Assembly (NCBI RefSeq): GCF_002878395.1
Contig: NC_061115.1
Span: 52,915,013-52,979,012, forward strand
Source: Capsicum annuum
Lineage: Eukaryota; Streptophyta; Magnoliopsida; Solanales; Solanaceae
Direction of reading: 5' to 3'
Length of the DNA stretch: 64,000 nucleotides
Part shown: in pieces, positions 36,244-48,361 of the stretch
Layout: every line of letters starts with the position of its first letter
Position numbering within the stretch: position 1 is the first letter of the stretch
The notes under the pieces: model-generated
Databases searched by the model: none
Told to the model about the DNA's origin: nothing
What the model saw: only the letters and a program-made list of their open reading frames with translations
Translations under genes and position numbers: made by a program

Positions 36244-36261
36244 TTCCCAGGAAATAATGCA
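36244..36261 (-). other. primer-like site of derivative 3
   Basis: Minus strand TGCATTATTTCCTGGGAA, close to TGGCGCCATTTCCxGGGAA-type Athila sites, five to eight bases after the GATATCA LTR end. Weak but correctly placed. Confidence 0.4.
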
Positions 36262-36264
36262 AAA

Positions 36265-37650
36265 GATTTGATATCACCCAAAATATGACTTTAATTGAAG
36301 GATAAAGTGGTCATTGTTAAAATATAGTAACCCAACTAGGTTAGGGTCAATCCCATAGGGAATATGTTGGAAATTTTACTTGAACTTGTTCAAATCAGCA
36401 AATAGTGTGAAAAAGTAAATAAGGGGAGATTTGTAGTAACTAGTAAAATGTAGCAAAAATCGAATGCATTTGGTTGTAAGCAATCTAAGACAAAGACTAG
36501 GCTTATGTTCCCCTTGGCTTATAACTTTGTAGACTTATCATGCACTGGCGAACTATTCTAATACCTTGCATGTAGAATCTACTAAATTATGTACTATGAA
36601 TTATCTTATGGATTCATTGAGAGATTTCACCCTTTAAATTTTGAGACTTAGGGTGTTTCTTTACTAACCTTTAACCTAGATCCCAGCTAACTATCGCCTT
36701 TTAAGTCTCAAATTATTAGATAAAATATAATTTTCATATTTAGAGGGTGCTAATTACCCTAGATCGATAATTAATCTCCAAATTACTATTGTAATCTTCT
36801 AATCCCCCTATGTACCTCTCTTGTAAAGCAAGCAGTGAATATAGGTGGTATATTAATGTAGGCCACCACTTAGAAATCATGAAAAATGAAGAAAACCCAA
36901 TAGATGAAAGAATTTTTATCTAGAATGACTTGGCACTTCCTCTACTTCGTTAATCCACCAGGGTTCCCACAACCTTATCTAAGAGAATTAGCCACCCATA
37001 GTTATGAGATCATTCATGAAATTCATAGACAAATTCATATAATCAATCTCACAATAATGAAAGAAGAAAACCCAATGAATACATTTGATAAACAAACTAA
37101 TAATAATAAGATTGTATGGTAGCCCCCAAGGGCCTATCAGTGAATTTATAGCATAAATTCACTAAACAAAGTCTAAAGGTTATTATGGATTACAAGAAAC
37201 CCTACAAATCAAAACCAATGTAAAATAGGAAAACTTAACAAAATGTAAATAAAGACTAAAAACATTATAGGAGTAGCTTTAGGTTAAATAGAAACCTTAT
37301 GAAACAACATCAAAATTACCTAGGATTTTAGCATCGATGGCCTACCTATGAACCCACCTACGGGTTGTAGGTGGTAGTGGATCATAGGTAGTCATTAGAA
37401 AAGTTTCTAATACATATGAACACACCTATGCCCCGTAGTTGGTACCTAAGGAACATAGGTTCCTTAGTAAGTTCTTATTTTTATTTTAATATTCTATTTT
37501 ATATGAGTAAGCTTCAAACCCCAAATTTTATTGCAAAACCATTCCAAAACAGATAGAATCCAGCAAAATTGACTTAAGTACATGCATATTATCAAAGTTT
37601 AAGAATAGTAAGTTCTATGAAATCTTGGCTCACTAGGCTCGATGAGAATT
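36265..37650 (-). mobile_element. LTR of Athila-like derivative 3
   Basis: Same landmarks as 14037-15551: GATATCACCC end, ATATAGTAACCCAACTAGG (36320), AGGCTTATGTTCCCC (36503), CTTATCATGCACT (36534), GGGTTCCCACAACCTTATCTAAG (split) near 36960. U3 hairpins: CCACCTACGGG...GTAGGTGG (37350-37371) and CCTATGCCCCGTAG (37425). Confidence 0.7.
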
Positions 37651-38498
37651 TTTCCTACCGTGATCACCACGACTAATCTAAGAGCCACCCATAGTCTAAA
37701 ATGCTACCTGTGTAGAACTAATAGGATACAAGTGAAACCAACCTTTGCTGGGAGGATCCTAACTCCCAAATGGAATATCAATAACACTATATTAATGACA
37801 TGGTAACTTATCACCTCCTCCATATGTCTTAATACATGCTCTTCTTGTTACCCCTACATGACCAACAACTTCAGAGAAGAAAGACCCAATTGCTACAAAA
37901 TGATCCGACGCTAAATAGAGGGGAAATATTAATGTATGCACCATGTGAAGCTTTAAATGATATATAATTGAAATATGACAGGACGCCTCAAAGAAACCAA
38001 ATCTCATACTCTAAAATTGATAAAGGACCATAATGAACCATAACAAATGTAACTTTAGCCTAAGAATTGATCAATGAACCAAATGCCATCCTTAGATGTG
38101 AGGAATTTAGGAAAAGATTTGGGATCCCCTATGTTTAATCTCAAAAGGCTAAAGTGGTCGCAAAATCTATTAGAGCCTGGGCTAGCCCCAAATCCTTTGA
38201 TAGATGCTGAAGATATAAAACATCCATTCTTGACTCCCTAGACCGACGTTAAACTAAAGCTATAGAAGTTCATGTTGAAGTCCCATCCACATCTGTCGAC
38301 AACCTTGCATCATCAATCTCGGACAAAATAGAATCAAAGAATGTACTTGAGGCTCATAGAAATATGGACACAAGAGAAGGAGTCAAGAATAGAATTTTCT
38401 AAGAATACCCTCTAGACTCCTTAAGATTGGTTAAGGATGTCCCTGCACCGATTTGTAGGACTCTTCTAGACTCTTAGCTCTTGTACCAACATATAGGT
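37651..38498 (-). pseudogene. leader and possible gag start of gypsy remnant G
   Basis: Sequence downstream (leftward) of a Met-type primer site. No intact ORF; the 71-codon minus-strand frame at 37792-38007 is unconvincing. It contains leader-like words (AGAGTCCTACAAATCGGTGC near 38450). Identified only by position. Confidence 0.35.
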
Positions 38499-38506
38499 AA
38501 ACCTAG

Positions 38507-38518
38507 TCTCTAATACCA
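38507..38518 (-). other. primer-binding site of remnant G
   Basis: Minus strand TGGTATTAGAGA matches 10 of 12 bases of TGGTATCAGAGC, four bases after the LTR end at 38522. Confidence 0.65.
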
Positions 38519-38521
38519 ATT

Positions 38522-38558
38522 TGTAACGACCCAATTTCTCAGGTTATGATGGCACTTA
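38522..38558 (-). mobile_element. tip of LTR G
   Basis: TGTAACGACCCAATTTCTC, the last 37 bp of a minus-strand LTR, interrupted at 38559 by the start of LTR H. Same family as 15552-15993. Confidence 0.5.
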
Positions 38559-39552
38559 TGTAACACCTCATGATTTTGGTCCATGAAAATTTCTAAAATT
38601 TTATCCTCACCATACTAACTACGATTCCCCTATGAGTCATAGGGAGTCTTGATGGATCCTAGGGACTCAACCATAATGAAATGAGTAATTGTGTGACTAA
38701 GTTCTGCTAAGAGTATGAGCAACTCACTATGAGTCGTAATTACATATTATGAGTCATTGGGTGTAAATCATAGAATGTCCAATATTTATCCCGAAGGGTT
38801 ATGTATTGACTACGACTGAACCCTATAACTTGTAAGGTCCCATTACAAGATGTAGGGTCAATAGATTATGAGAGCCCTAGAGATTGTCTTGGCTATGATT
38901 CGTTATGGCGAGTCATAATGAGTACCTACGAGTGGTATTGTTACTCATAGTGACTGACAACTAAATTTTAATTTATAATTAAGGGAACTTTGGAAAGTTC
39001 CATTCTAACCCAATTAAAACCCCATTTACATAAGGCCATTAGTAGGGGTTATTTTTTCATTCATAGCATACTCTAACACTTCCAAAGCTCTCTCAAGTCT
39101 CTTAAGTAGCCATAGTTAGGGTGTCAAGGAAAAGGGTTATCCAAGGGCTCAAGGGTTGAATTTTTTTGAGAAACTTGGTATTTCAAGCATGTTACTCTTC
39201 CCTAATTGCTAATTTTTTAAAATCATATGTTTTAAATTGTTGTTCTTATGGTATTGATATTGGTTTTTAAACATGTCTTGAGGGTTATGAATAACTGTTA
39301 TTTATGTGATTTTTCATGTTTATCCCTGCATGGGTTATGTTAAAATCGTGCTTTTAAAATCAATTGATGCATGGGTATAGTCAATAAATAAAGGGTTTGT
39401 GATTTCCCTAAACTTGCGACTTGGGAAGTGGTTATGACTCCAGCCCTATATTTGTGAAATTGATTTTTGAATATGAAAAGTATGCATGTTGAACTACTTT
39501 GTGTAACTCCCCAAGCAAATATATAATAACACCAAAGGGGATTGTGACTTCC
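38559..39552 (+). mobile_element. LTR H (gypsy), first part only
   Basis: Starts TGTAACACCTCATGATTTTGG, inserted in LTR G. U3 contains repeated TATGAGTCATAGG/ACGAGT-type words (38620-38960). A leader-like segment with TCTCTCAAGTCTC follows (39090). It is cut at about 39552, where chromodomain coding sequence starts abruptly, so the end of the LTR and the internal region are lost. Confidence 0.6.
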
Positions 39553-39890
39553 CAAAGGATTTTGAGTCGTGTTGGGAAGGTGGCGTATGAATTTGAGCTA
39601 CCCGTAAACTTGTCATCAGTTAATCCAGTGTTCCATGAGTCCTTATTGAAGAAGTGCATGGACGATTCAGCTATTACAGTCTCTCTAGAAAGTATAGATA
39701 TTCAGAATAGCCTATCATACGAAGAACTTCCAGTAGAGATTCGTGATCATCAGATTCATAGACTAAGGAACAAAGTAGTTCCCTTGGTCAATGTGCTATG
39801 GCTAAATAAGTCCATTGAGGGCTACTTGGGAAGTAGAAGCAGACATGCAGGCCAAGTATCCTCATCTCTTTGGATTGGAAATCGAAATAA
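39553..39890 (+). pseudogene. orphan chromodomain fragment
   Basis: Open from the join: RILSRVGKVAYEFELPVNLS, VNPVFHESLLKKCMDDSAIT, IDIQNSLSYEELPVEIRDHQ and LRNKVVPLVNVLWLNKS. It is the counterpart of 57497-57830 in the complete element but has no stop. A 2-bp loss near 39822 shifts the frame; the old frame continues as TWEVEADMQAKYPHLF. Fused to LTR H on the left and to minus-strand gypsy debris on the right. Confidence 0.75.
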
Positions 39891-40480
39891 ACATGACCGC
39901 ATATATCATAGGTAATGCAATGTAAGGTCAAGAATCATATCAAGGGAACAAGGCGAATGCAGAATGCTAACCTTAATCAGAAGCGATATTAGAATGCATG
40001 CAATACTAGGAGGGTACACTCTAACCGAGATAAGAAGGAATCACTAGAATATGTGCCCCGACCTTCCCTAGAAGTCCACCACTAGAAAAATATTAAACAT
40101 TAACCCTCGACCTTTATACCATGACGCCAAAAAGCATAATACCCTTCTTTATTAGGCATCACCAAGGAAGATCACTAAGGATGCTTTGTTCCCCTATACT
40201 TGAGACTTTATCCACCCAAATGCCACTTAAAGTCAAGCATAATTACACAAATTTGATGACCTAATCCAACCAATTACCTAACCGTCAACTCATAATTTCA
40301 ACCTGAACCCCCAATCTCTAAGTCACAACTTTCCCACTTTTGAATTCCTAAGTCACCAACCTTGCATTCCTTTGCATACCTCATTCCACCTACCAATCTA
40401 CCTCCATAATTTCAGCATTGCAATCTCCGAGCTAACATAATCCCTTCATCAAATAAAATCTAGGTTCAAACCTAGCATTA
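39891..40480. other. unassigned repeat-like stretch
   Basis: No ORF over 60 codons and no clear LTR end. Base content resembles LTR sequence on the minus strand. Nothing more supported. Confidence 0.3.
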
Positions 40481-41340
40481 ATCAAACACCATACACTACT
40501 AAAAAAGTACCCCGTAAAAAGATAATCGTACATGGTCCACCCCACAAGGAGAACACTCTCAATTTTTTATTCATACACAGAAAACCTATGCATTTTTAGG
40601 GAAAACTTTCCCTCTTATGCATAAAAGAAAGGAAAGACTCCACGGAGAAACACCAGAACGTAAGAAAACTTTTTTCTGAAGTGGTTCTTTAATAGACCAT
40701 TAATCCCCTTTAACTCAGGCAGAACCATTCTATAAAGGAAGAATAGAAATTTGGAAAAGTGTCTAAAACAAGATCATTCCACAACTCAAACTCTGCAGGT
40801 GAAAGATACCATGAGGTTTATTAGGGAGGACCTTAGGAAAAAATATTCACCACTGACGTCGAATGTAAAATATGATCGACAAAGTTAGAATCTTTAACCT
40901 GGAAAAAATAATAATAGAGACACCCCTTTTTGAGATTAATCTCCGAGCTCTATGGTATGATATAACCTTTCCCTTAATACCCAGGGAACCATTCTTCATC
41001 CAATAACCGACTCACTAAGGAGACTAAAGATAATCTTATGGGACTGAATGTCCAAAGACGCGTGGCATAAGTGCAACCAATCTATCCTTGGAAAAACATT
41101 AAAATCAACCATATTCGATTCAACAATTCCACTAGAATTTCCTTACTACCAGCATATATCATAATCCCCCTATAGGCTCTTTGTCAATCATAAAGTCACA
41201 TACTAGGGTAGTGAAAGAAAAAGAGTCTGAAAAAACACTCCAAACTAACTGAAATACACAACCACAAATAGGTCACATAAGAGATAGGGAAACCTAGACC
41301 ATGTGACCATACACATTATAAGAAAAGAGTTTGCAACATA
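40480..41340 (-). pseudogene. protease and RT start of remnant B
   Basis: Minus-strand translation gives ISYHRARRLISKRGVSII and VKDSNFVDHILHS (40830-40960), the usual link from protease to RT, then the AEFELWNDL-like and SVESFLSFMHKRESF segments (40590-40800), which correspond to the RT fingers around SPWGAPV. Stops are frequent. The protease active site could not be read with confidence. Confidence 0.5.
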
Positions 41341-42200
41341 CCAGTGTTAGCCTTAGAAGATGTCCTAGATTTTTGAAGGATAGTAAGGGCATTGAGACTA
41401 TCCCGACTAGTATTGTAACGAGAAGCAACATCACTCGACTCAAGAGCTAGAGAAGTAATAAGAAATGTCCTATTTGACCAAGTAACAATCATTAGGGGAC
41501 ACTCCTATTGCATATGACCTAATTGACCACAGTTGAAACATTGATTCCTCCCTTCCTCGTAAAATCCACAGCACGACTGACCATAAAACCAACAAGGAGG
41601 ATAGAATGGTACGAATTGGGCCCTACTGGCCCAAGATTAGGCACCTTGTTCCCTAGAAGCCTTGCCACTCTAAAAATGTCTATCTCCTAAAGAAATTGCA
41701 TAGAGAACACTAGCCATAAAATAGTAGGTAGGACCCACCTAACTATTCCTCTTAAACTACTTACCATAATACTTTTGGCATCCCATTTGTTTAGAAAATC
41801 GAGATGTCTTGCTATACCTATTTCCCAACCTTGCCTAGTTCTCCACCGTACAAATAGGACAAGCCTGGCATGACAGAGTTGTCACTATCTAGGTCAATGT
41901 TGGAATAAACTGTCAAAAATTATCATTTGTAAGCCCTCCTTGAGGTAACTGAGCATGAGTACCACCTTCCGAAGTAGGGTCAGAAAAGACCGATGGAAAT
42001 CCATAGGGAAAATTGGGAACTGTGAAACTCAACTAGATTTATGCCCCATGACTTGAACAAGATACATCTATGTCATCCACAGGTAGGACCGATGAGTTTC
42101 CACAGCTTTAGATTGTTGAGAGGACATGATCTGAAAGGTGAACCAAAATAGGATTGAGGGAAGAGTTCAAGACCTCAGGCTCCATAGCCCTAAAGTAAAA
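41340..42200 (-). pseudogene. gag of remnant B
   Basis: The knuckle at about 41508-41552 keeps all four ligands (CFNCGQLGHMQ-stop-ECP), apart from a stop after MQ. A likely ATG lies near 42190. Only about 650 bp separate it from the knuckle, against more than 1 kb in the family, so the gag core is deleted. Neighbouring text matches 1-326. Confidence 0.65.
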
Positions 42201-42327
42201 CAACAAGAAAGTGAAATAATCTTAAATGCCTCATATCCTCTTGATTATAAGTATTGTGTGCAACACATCCATAAGGAAGACTCTACATCAAATGGCTTTG
42301 TGGACACCCTATGACATCGAAACCTAA

Positions 42328-42339
42328 GCTCCGGTACCA
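42328..42339 (-). other. primer-binding site of remnant B
   Basis: Minus strand TGGTACCGGAGC matches 10 of 12 bases of TGGTATCAGAGC, three bases after the LTR end at 42343. Confidence 0.75.
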
Positions 42340-42982
42340 CCGTGACACGTCATGAATTAGGGATTTAACATAATGGGCATCTCAAGTCCAATCGAGATTA
42401 GAGACCAACCACAATACCCAATCTTACCAATCAACATATACCCTGAGTTGGATGAATTTCAAATATGTAACAACATAACATATTTATTAGTGTATTGACT
42501 TTGTGAAAAGCCTATATTAGAGAAAACCCAACCAAATCAATCCATACGATGAAAAACTAACCAAACTAAAAAATTAAAACCCAATGTATATATAAAAATA
42601 TATCATAATCATTCCATACCCAAGTCCACAGCTGTTCATAGGAAGCCTCTAAACCAAACCAAAGAGTGTTTAGTCGGGACATTCACCTGAACATAGCAAA
42701 AACAAAATTCTATGAAAAGAAATGAGAATATAAAGTAATCCATGACATGAAATAGATATCTTCTGAAATATACAATCTTATAACTTCAATCTAATAATGA
42801 CTATTCTTGAATCTGATCAATCAGCAAGAGGATTAATATGGTAGATTCCTGCACAGTGCGGGGATATAATCACCCAAAGATGGGTTAGAAAGTGAATGCT
42901 AACAAGTACTAAGGATAAGGATAAAATAATTCCAACATTTAAAACCAAGTAAAGCAAATAAATAACCATATGCATACATATC

Positions 42983-42984
<2 letters not shown>

Positions 42985-43014
<30 letters not shown>
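42985..43014. repeat. (TA)n microsatellite
   Basis: About 15 uninterrupted TA units inside LTR B. Confidence 0.9.
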
Positions 43015-43018
<4 letters not shown>

Positions 43019-43487
43019 CCATGTCGTGAAAGGGAAATAGGTTTAGGATGCCTTTAAAACCATTAACCTGGTATGTGTAGCTTAACTAACCTAGAATCAC
43101 CCACTGGTAATATAGGTTGTGTCATCCCCTGGATGGGCCCTGATGCGTGTATTAAGATAAACCAAAAATATCATAGGAGTAGGATATTCATATGTACCTT
43201 CTGTCTCCATGATACATATATACAAGTGTTAGGGGATTCCTGGTGTAACCCTAATTATAGGTCGCCACACCCAATCCTCATGTTGGCAAACTGAGTTTCT
43301 AGTGTCCGTCCTTTGGACTTACACTTTCACGGTTACTATCACACCCTGCCATTATATTCAAATTAAAACCATTACCACATAACCAAACCACCATATCAAT
43401 TACTATCAACCTAGGCTATCATTAGTTGTATTGTCATACCGACTATAGATTGCAAGAAATGTCCTTTGCCATCCTTTTTAAGTAAAG

Positions 43488-43650
43488 AGGTTCCCATGTA
43501 CCCATAGATTACATTATTTACATGGGGGATTCCAATATACCCCACAGGTACATTATTATTAGGCTTACATGGGGGATTATTGTGTGCCTTACAAGAATTT
43601 CATTATTAAGTTTTACATGGGGGGTTCCTATGTACCGCATAAGACATTCA
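43488..43650. repeat. about 50-bp tandem repeat in LTR B
   Basis: Three to four decayed units around TTACATGGGGGATTCC(A/T)ATATACC (near 43510, 43565, 43613). It occupies the same part of the LTR as the 31-bp minisatellite of LTR A but has a different unit. Confidence 0.65.
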
Positions 43651-44330
43651 TCATACAAACAAATTTCATAGCCACAAGCACTTACTATTTTACTATCTCA
43701 ACTATTCATACCATACATACCCTTTTAAACTATTCAAAACCATTTAAACTAGTCATACCATTCAAAACTGTTTGAACCAATGCAAAACCATTCAAAAAAA
43801 TTTAGGGTTCCATTACAAAACCATACCATACCATATTTTCAATGAAAGTGCAATATTAGAGTAAAAACATTCTCTTAAGCATTTTATCAAACAAGTGGAG
43901 GGCATAACTTTACCAAAACCAAAACCAAAGCATAAACCAATAATTTTGGTTTACTCTAAATCCAGTTGTTAAACCATAACCAACAAGGACCCACATGTGC
44001 AAACCATCACCAAAATCATGTGAACTCACATTAAAAATGAGAGTAAATAATACTTAAAAGATGTATAAAAAGCCCTCAATACTTGGTTTCCAAACCACTA
44101 TTTCTAATTCATAATAAATGTTAAAAGTACATAAAAATATGCCATTATTTGGAACTAATAATGGAGGAGAAGTATCCTGCCTTATACATTAAGATTTATG
44201 GAAGGAAACTTGACTCTTGATTCTTTTAAAGAACAATTGTAGAAACCATAGCCTCCAATCATGAAGAGAGAGTTTAGATAGGATTTGAGAGTGTTTCTAT
44301 TCCTCAAAGTGTGTTATGAGAAGAGACCAA

Positions 44331-44340
44331 GCTATATACA
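44331..44340 (-). promoter_or_regulatory. TATA box of LTR B
   Basis: Minus strand TGTATATAGC about 545 bp inside the LTR start, in the position matching 2441-2452 of LTR A. Confidence 0.45.
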
Positions 44341-44689
44341 ATATGGGGACATAAGGGTTTTGGGGTGGGAAATATTCAGAATTCCCTCAGTTTAAAAGTT
44401 GAGAACAACTTCCCTAAAGGGTATGACAACCCCTACTTAGTCATACCATAGGGTACAAGCGGTACCCTAACTCATACCCTATACCTCAGCATAGTCCCCT
44501 ATACTGACCATCATACGACCACGTAGGTCAAACCTTATGGTACAAAACATATCTCTAAACTGTATCTTGGATAGATTCATGAAGACCAAACCTAAGACAT
44601 CATATGATTTGGCATAATACACCTCGTATCCTACCATACGAATAGTATGATGTTTGGTTGTATCTTGGATAAAAACCAAAACAATACAC

Positions 44690-44745
44690 CTCGCATCCTA
44701 CCATACGAATTGTATGATGTTTGGTCGTATCTTGGATAAAAACAA
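44690..44745 (-). repeat. duplicated segment in U3 of LTR B
   Basis: 44625-44680 and 44685-44750 repeat CCTCGCATCCTACCATACGA, TGTATGATGTTTGGTCGTAT-type text and CTTGGATAAAAACCAAAAC almost identically. A recent tandem duplication of about 60 bp. Confidence 0.75.
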
Positions 44746-44883
44746 AAACAATCACACTTCCTAGCATACTAGAAGAGACACTCCAAATTTTATATTATGG
44801 TACCAAGTACCCATGAGTCCTACCTTACCCAAAATACCAAAAACACAAGGAATATTTCAACGGACAATGTTTAGGGTGTTTCA

Positions 44884-45580
44884 CCTCCGGCCTTTTCGAG
44901 CACAAATTTATATCATCAACACATATATATGTCATTAATTCTGTAATCTAGCACCGAGTTTTACCTAGAATTCTTCTCATCAATACCATTAACCTCTTTC
45001 ATCCCTACAAGAGATATGTGTATTTAGATATAATATAGGTGCATGTAATTAAGCCCATGCTAAAAAGAGTGTGAAATATATAAATCATTTCCAGGTGTAA
45101 GCTCCTACACTAAATTATCATAACTGTGTAGAAAGGGTCAAAATTTCTCACAACCATAGTAAATAGTAGTATCAAATCATAGACCAAAATATTCCTCAAT
45201 CAACTCTTTAAGACATCATTTTCAATCGCACTACATAGAAGTCATCCATTAAGATGGTATGATTCCCATTATAAATAAATTTATTCTTTCAAAAAAATAA
45301 TAGTAAAATCATATTTTAGTTTGAATCATACCATTTATAATAATTAATGATCATGAATGTACTAAATCTATGCATGCCATCAACAGTATTAAAATAATAA
45401 AATCATAAATATTACCACATCTACAAACAATTGGCACTTCCTTTACAAGGATAACCATTTCCCAGAATCCAACCAATATCATACTCACAACCTTGGTCCT
45501 AATAATGTTTCCGAAATAATTAGAAAATCATAATTACGGCCCTAGGCCCACCTATATATTTGAAACACATTTCAATAATC
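44884..45580. other. A/T-rich stretch, probably LTR sequence
   Basis: No gene. Possibly the U5 end of the minus-strand LTR that extends to about 47560. No end sequence found. Confidence 0.3.
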
Positions 45581-45589
45581 ATATCTGTA

Positions 45590-45905
45590 AGATATCTTAT
45601 ATCTATAACCCATAGCATATATATGATGCATATAATATCTATAAGCTATATCATATCCATAAGGCATATCATATCTAGAAGATATAAATCATATGTATGA
45701 GGCATATCTTAGCTACAGGCCATAAATAACATCCATAGGCCATATTATATCTATAAGGCATATCATATCTATAGACCATATTATCTCTATAATACATCAC
45801 ATCTATAGGCCACATTATATTTATAAGCCACATTGTATCTATGAGGTATATCATGTAAATAAGGAATCTCATATTTATAGGCCACATATCATAAATATGT
45901 CTATG
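45590..45905. repeat. 24- to 28-bp minisatellite (CATATCATATCTATAAG)
   Basis: About twelve degenerate units of CATATCATATCTATAAGGC type, many alternating with CCATAGGCCATATTATATC. It lies in the R/U5 part of a minus-strand LTR. The 70-codon minus-strand frame at 45675 (Met-Trp-Pro-Ile repeats) is the translation of the repeat. Confidence 0.8.
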
Positions 45906-47560
45906 CCTAAGTTATTAAGCATGTTGATAAACCAAATCATAAATCCAATTCGAAAGTCGTACCATAGCTTCAAGCCATTAATCATAATCCTGGAGAAACA
46001 TCATCATTCACCACATCGCAAAGTAAACTCATACTAAAGGATCAATTATATCAACTATTTCTAAATATGTAATTAAATCAACAAGGTCTAACACATGACT
46101 CGGCCTATTATGGGCTGGAGGAACCTACTTCTAATTTCCAAATTCCATATTTATTCAACTTCAACACTAGACTAGGCTAAGGTGTCTATATTGACTTCTA
46201 GAAAGTATATATTCCATGATTAGCTCTATGATAGATATTCCACTAAGAATATGAGTAATTAAGTGAACTCCACCTAAAATACAGTTTCAAGGTAGCTAAT
46301 AGTCCACATAAGGATGTTTATAATTATTGTACTTCCAACACTTAGGATACACCCCACAAATTGCATAATAGAAAATTTATACTAAGAATCGCATGTTTAA
46401 CCATGAAGAATGAAATAGGTTATTATTAGTGTAGAAAGTATTTTACCTTACTAGTCACTTCACTTATCTAATCCCCAAACTTCAATAATCAAGACTAAGT
46501 CACGGTGTTCTACCCATAATAGATCTAAACATTCACATTCGCATGCAATATATAAAACATATTATCCTATGAACAAGAGCAGTAAGAATTCCACCTCAAA
46601 GATAAACAGTTAATCCTTGAATCATTCACCAAATGTCCATCTTCATCCCACAATCCCGAAATATTGCTATGCTTTCAAAATCATACTATATACATTTTTA
46701 ATCATCAAATGAGACCCCTATTTACATATAATGGGTTAGGTCAAATTTAGGTAAAGAATGAGTCCTGGGGTTCATAAATGAAATCCTAAATTGAACTAGT
46801 TATGTGGTCCCTTGAAGGACAGGAAAGTTGTGCTAAAAATTTGAGCATAAATCAAGCCTCAAATAATCCATTCATATTTATGAATTCAAAGCCCTAATTT
46901 CAAAGAATTTATTATGAAATAGAAGGAATCTTACCATGAATTCAAACAGAAATAGGAAAATAATCAATAACCAAACTCCCCAAATTACCTACAAGAATAA
47001 ATCCCAAGCCATCTCAACTTCTATAGTTTTGATCTCTTAGAAATGGATGAGAAAATGGCAAAACCTGTATGAGAAAAGGGTATTTATACCCATTCCAAGT
47101 AGTCAGGAGTCTTTGTCATGACTCGACAGTAATAACCGTGATACAAGGCCTTAGACTCAAAAGTTGCGATCACGACATTTACCTCTTCGATCAAAGTTCT
47201 GGATGACATACTAGAGAGTTTCATTCATGAAATGAAGTGCCACGATTGTGATCGTGGGTGTACCAGATCACAAATAAGACATAGAAAATGCCTAGCCTTC
47301 GTAAAACCCTTGAGATTCATGCAACATATTGTATATGTAAACAAACTATGTATCCACACCAAATTTGACATTTCAGTCTTAACGGAGCAGTCAAAATTTG
47401 AATATGAAGTAATTATGATGAAATATGGATCCCAAAAGTAATTTCCAATTTCTTAACTTCCAAACTAATAGCTTACCTTAACTTATGTGGATAATTTCCT
47501 ACTTTTTATCTCTTTGAGCTCTCAACTTGGTGTAAAAATAATGGAAGAATTAATAGAAAA
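45600..47560 (-). mobile_element. minus-strand LTR M1
   Basis: A palindromic TATA GGGTATTTATACCC lies at 47078-47091, with U3-like text to its right and A/T-rich leader to its left. ACCAAATTTGACATTTCAGTC (47359, split) recurs at 47950 (AAAATTTGACATTTCAGACTC, split), showing that M1 and the adjoining M2 are the same family. Ends are uncertain. Confidence 0.5.
47078..47091 (-). promoter_or_regulatory. TATA box of LTR M1
   Basis: GGGTATTTATACCC, self-complementary apart from the central bases; minus strand reads TATAAATA. Confidence 0.5.
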
Positions 47561-48361
47561 TTGGGTGGTAAAAAGGGATAAAAAGGCTACAGGTGCTACT
47601 AAAAAGGACACCTAGGCGGTAAAGAACCTTCCTATAAAATGGTATCTCGATCGCTTTGGTGGTCTGACAACATGGATTAGGTACTACTCAAGCAGCCCGT
47701 AGGTGCTATAGTGGGGATCAGCTAAAGCAGCCTCCCTACTGCGATATTTGTCTAGCTCAACTGCCCATGTCTACTTAAGCTACTCAAGGGGCACTAAAGC
47801 ACAGACTAATAAAGTGGCTCCCTTAGTTATTTAGCGGTTATACCAGGTACCAGATACCTGATTTTTGCTATGTCCAAAATGGACTTTAATCGGGTGCTTG
47901 GGATTCATTTAAAATACCGTGTATGCAAACAAACTATGCTACCATATAAAATTTGACATTTCAGACTCAATGGAACTATCAAAAATTTCATCTGAGATCA
48001 TTTTAATAAGCATGGGACACACACCTATAGTTCACTTTACATATTTCACCCAGTAGCAAAAAATGAGTTGGGAAGCCTTGGGACCCAAATTAAGTGTATC
48101 CCTAGAATAAAATTAATGTTTAAAAGATGATAGATCTGTTAGAATTCTCACCAATGGTTATCTACTATGAGTTTTGGTTCGAGTTCAAATCCTAAACATC
48201 TAAAGCTCAAAAATAGAGAAATGAGACAAATATCTAAATGAACTATCCGATAACTGAACTGCCAGTTTTAGCAAGTCATAAATGACTTGAAGCCACTTTG
48301 GGAAGGATTTATATACTTGGAATAGATGTAAATTAAGGAAATGACATGGAGGGTCATTACA
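47560..48361 (-). mobile_element. minus-strand LTR M2, U3 part
   Basis: Starts TGTAATGACCCTCCATGTC at 48361 (minus strand), then AAGTCATTTATGACTTGC (about 48275-48292) and CAGTTCAGTTATCGGATAG (about 48250). These align with the plus-strand LTR starting at 49549. It is cut at about 47560 by M1. Confidence 0.65.

Larger units (their letters stand above)
34620..37650 (-). mobile_element. Athila-like small derivative 3
   Basis: Minus-strand LTR (36265-37650), primer-like site, short leader, a broken ORF (35624-36054), then the 3' non-coding region shared with 10790-11410. The interior is only about 1.6 kb, so gag and pol are gone; a small non-autonomous derivative. The 3' LTR is not recognised on the left, where unassigned sequence begins. 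Confidence 0.6.
40480..44883 (-). mobile_element. gypsy remnant B (minus strand)
   Basis: Minus-strand 5' LTR (42343-44883), Met-type primer site, shortened gag, protease, and the start of RT, ending at about 40480. Same family as remnant A at the left edge of the window. RNase H, integrase and 3' LTR are missing. Confidence 0.7.
42343..44883 (-). mobile_element. 5' LTR of remnant B
   Basis: 2541 bp. Start TGAAACACCCTAAAC at 44883, end ...GTGTCA at 42343, followed by the primer site. U3 (44400-44760) has repeated CATACGA / TCGTATCTTGGATAAAAAC words; near 44640-44745 a segment of about 55 bp is duplicated (ATACACCTCGCATCCTACCA). TATA at 44331-44340. Downstream part holds a simple repeat and a short tandem repeat. 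Confidence 0.75.

Noticed and set aside
43488..43650. CRISPR-like direct repeats
   Set aside because: Imperfect units without distinct spacers in a plant LTR.
45675..45887. Repetitive minus-strand frame (Met-Trp-Pro-Ile)
   Set aside because: Translation of the LTR minisatellite.
48175..48200. GGTTCGAGTTCAAATCC resembling a SINE or tRNA B-box
   Set aside because: No A-box at the right distance; the segment aligns with the U3 of an LTR family.
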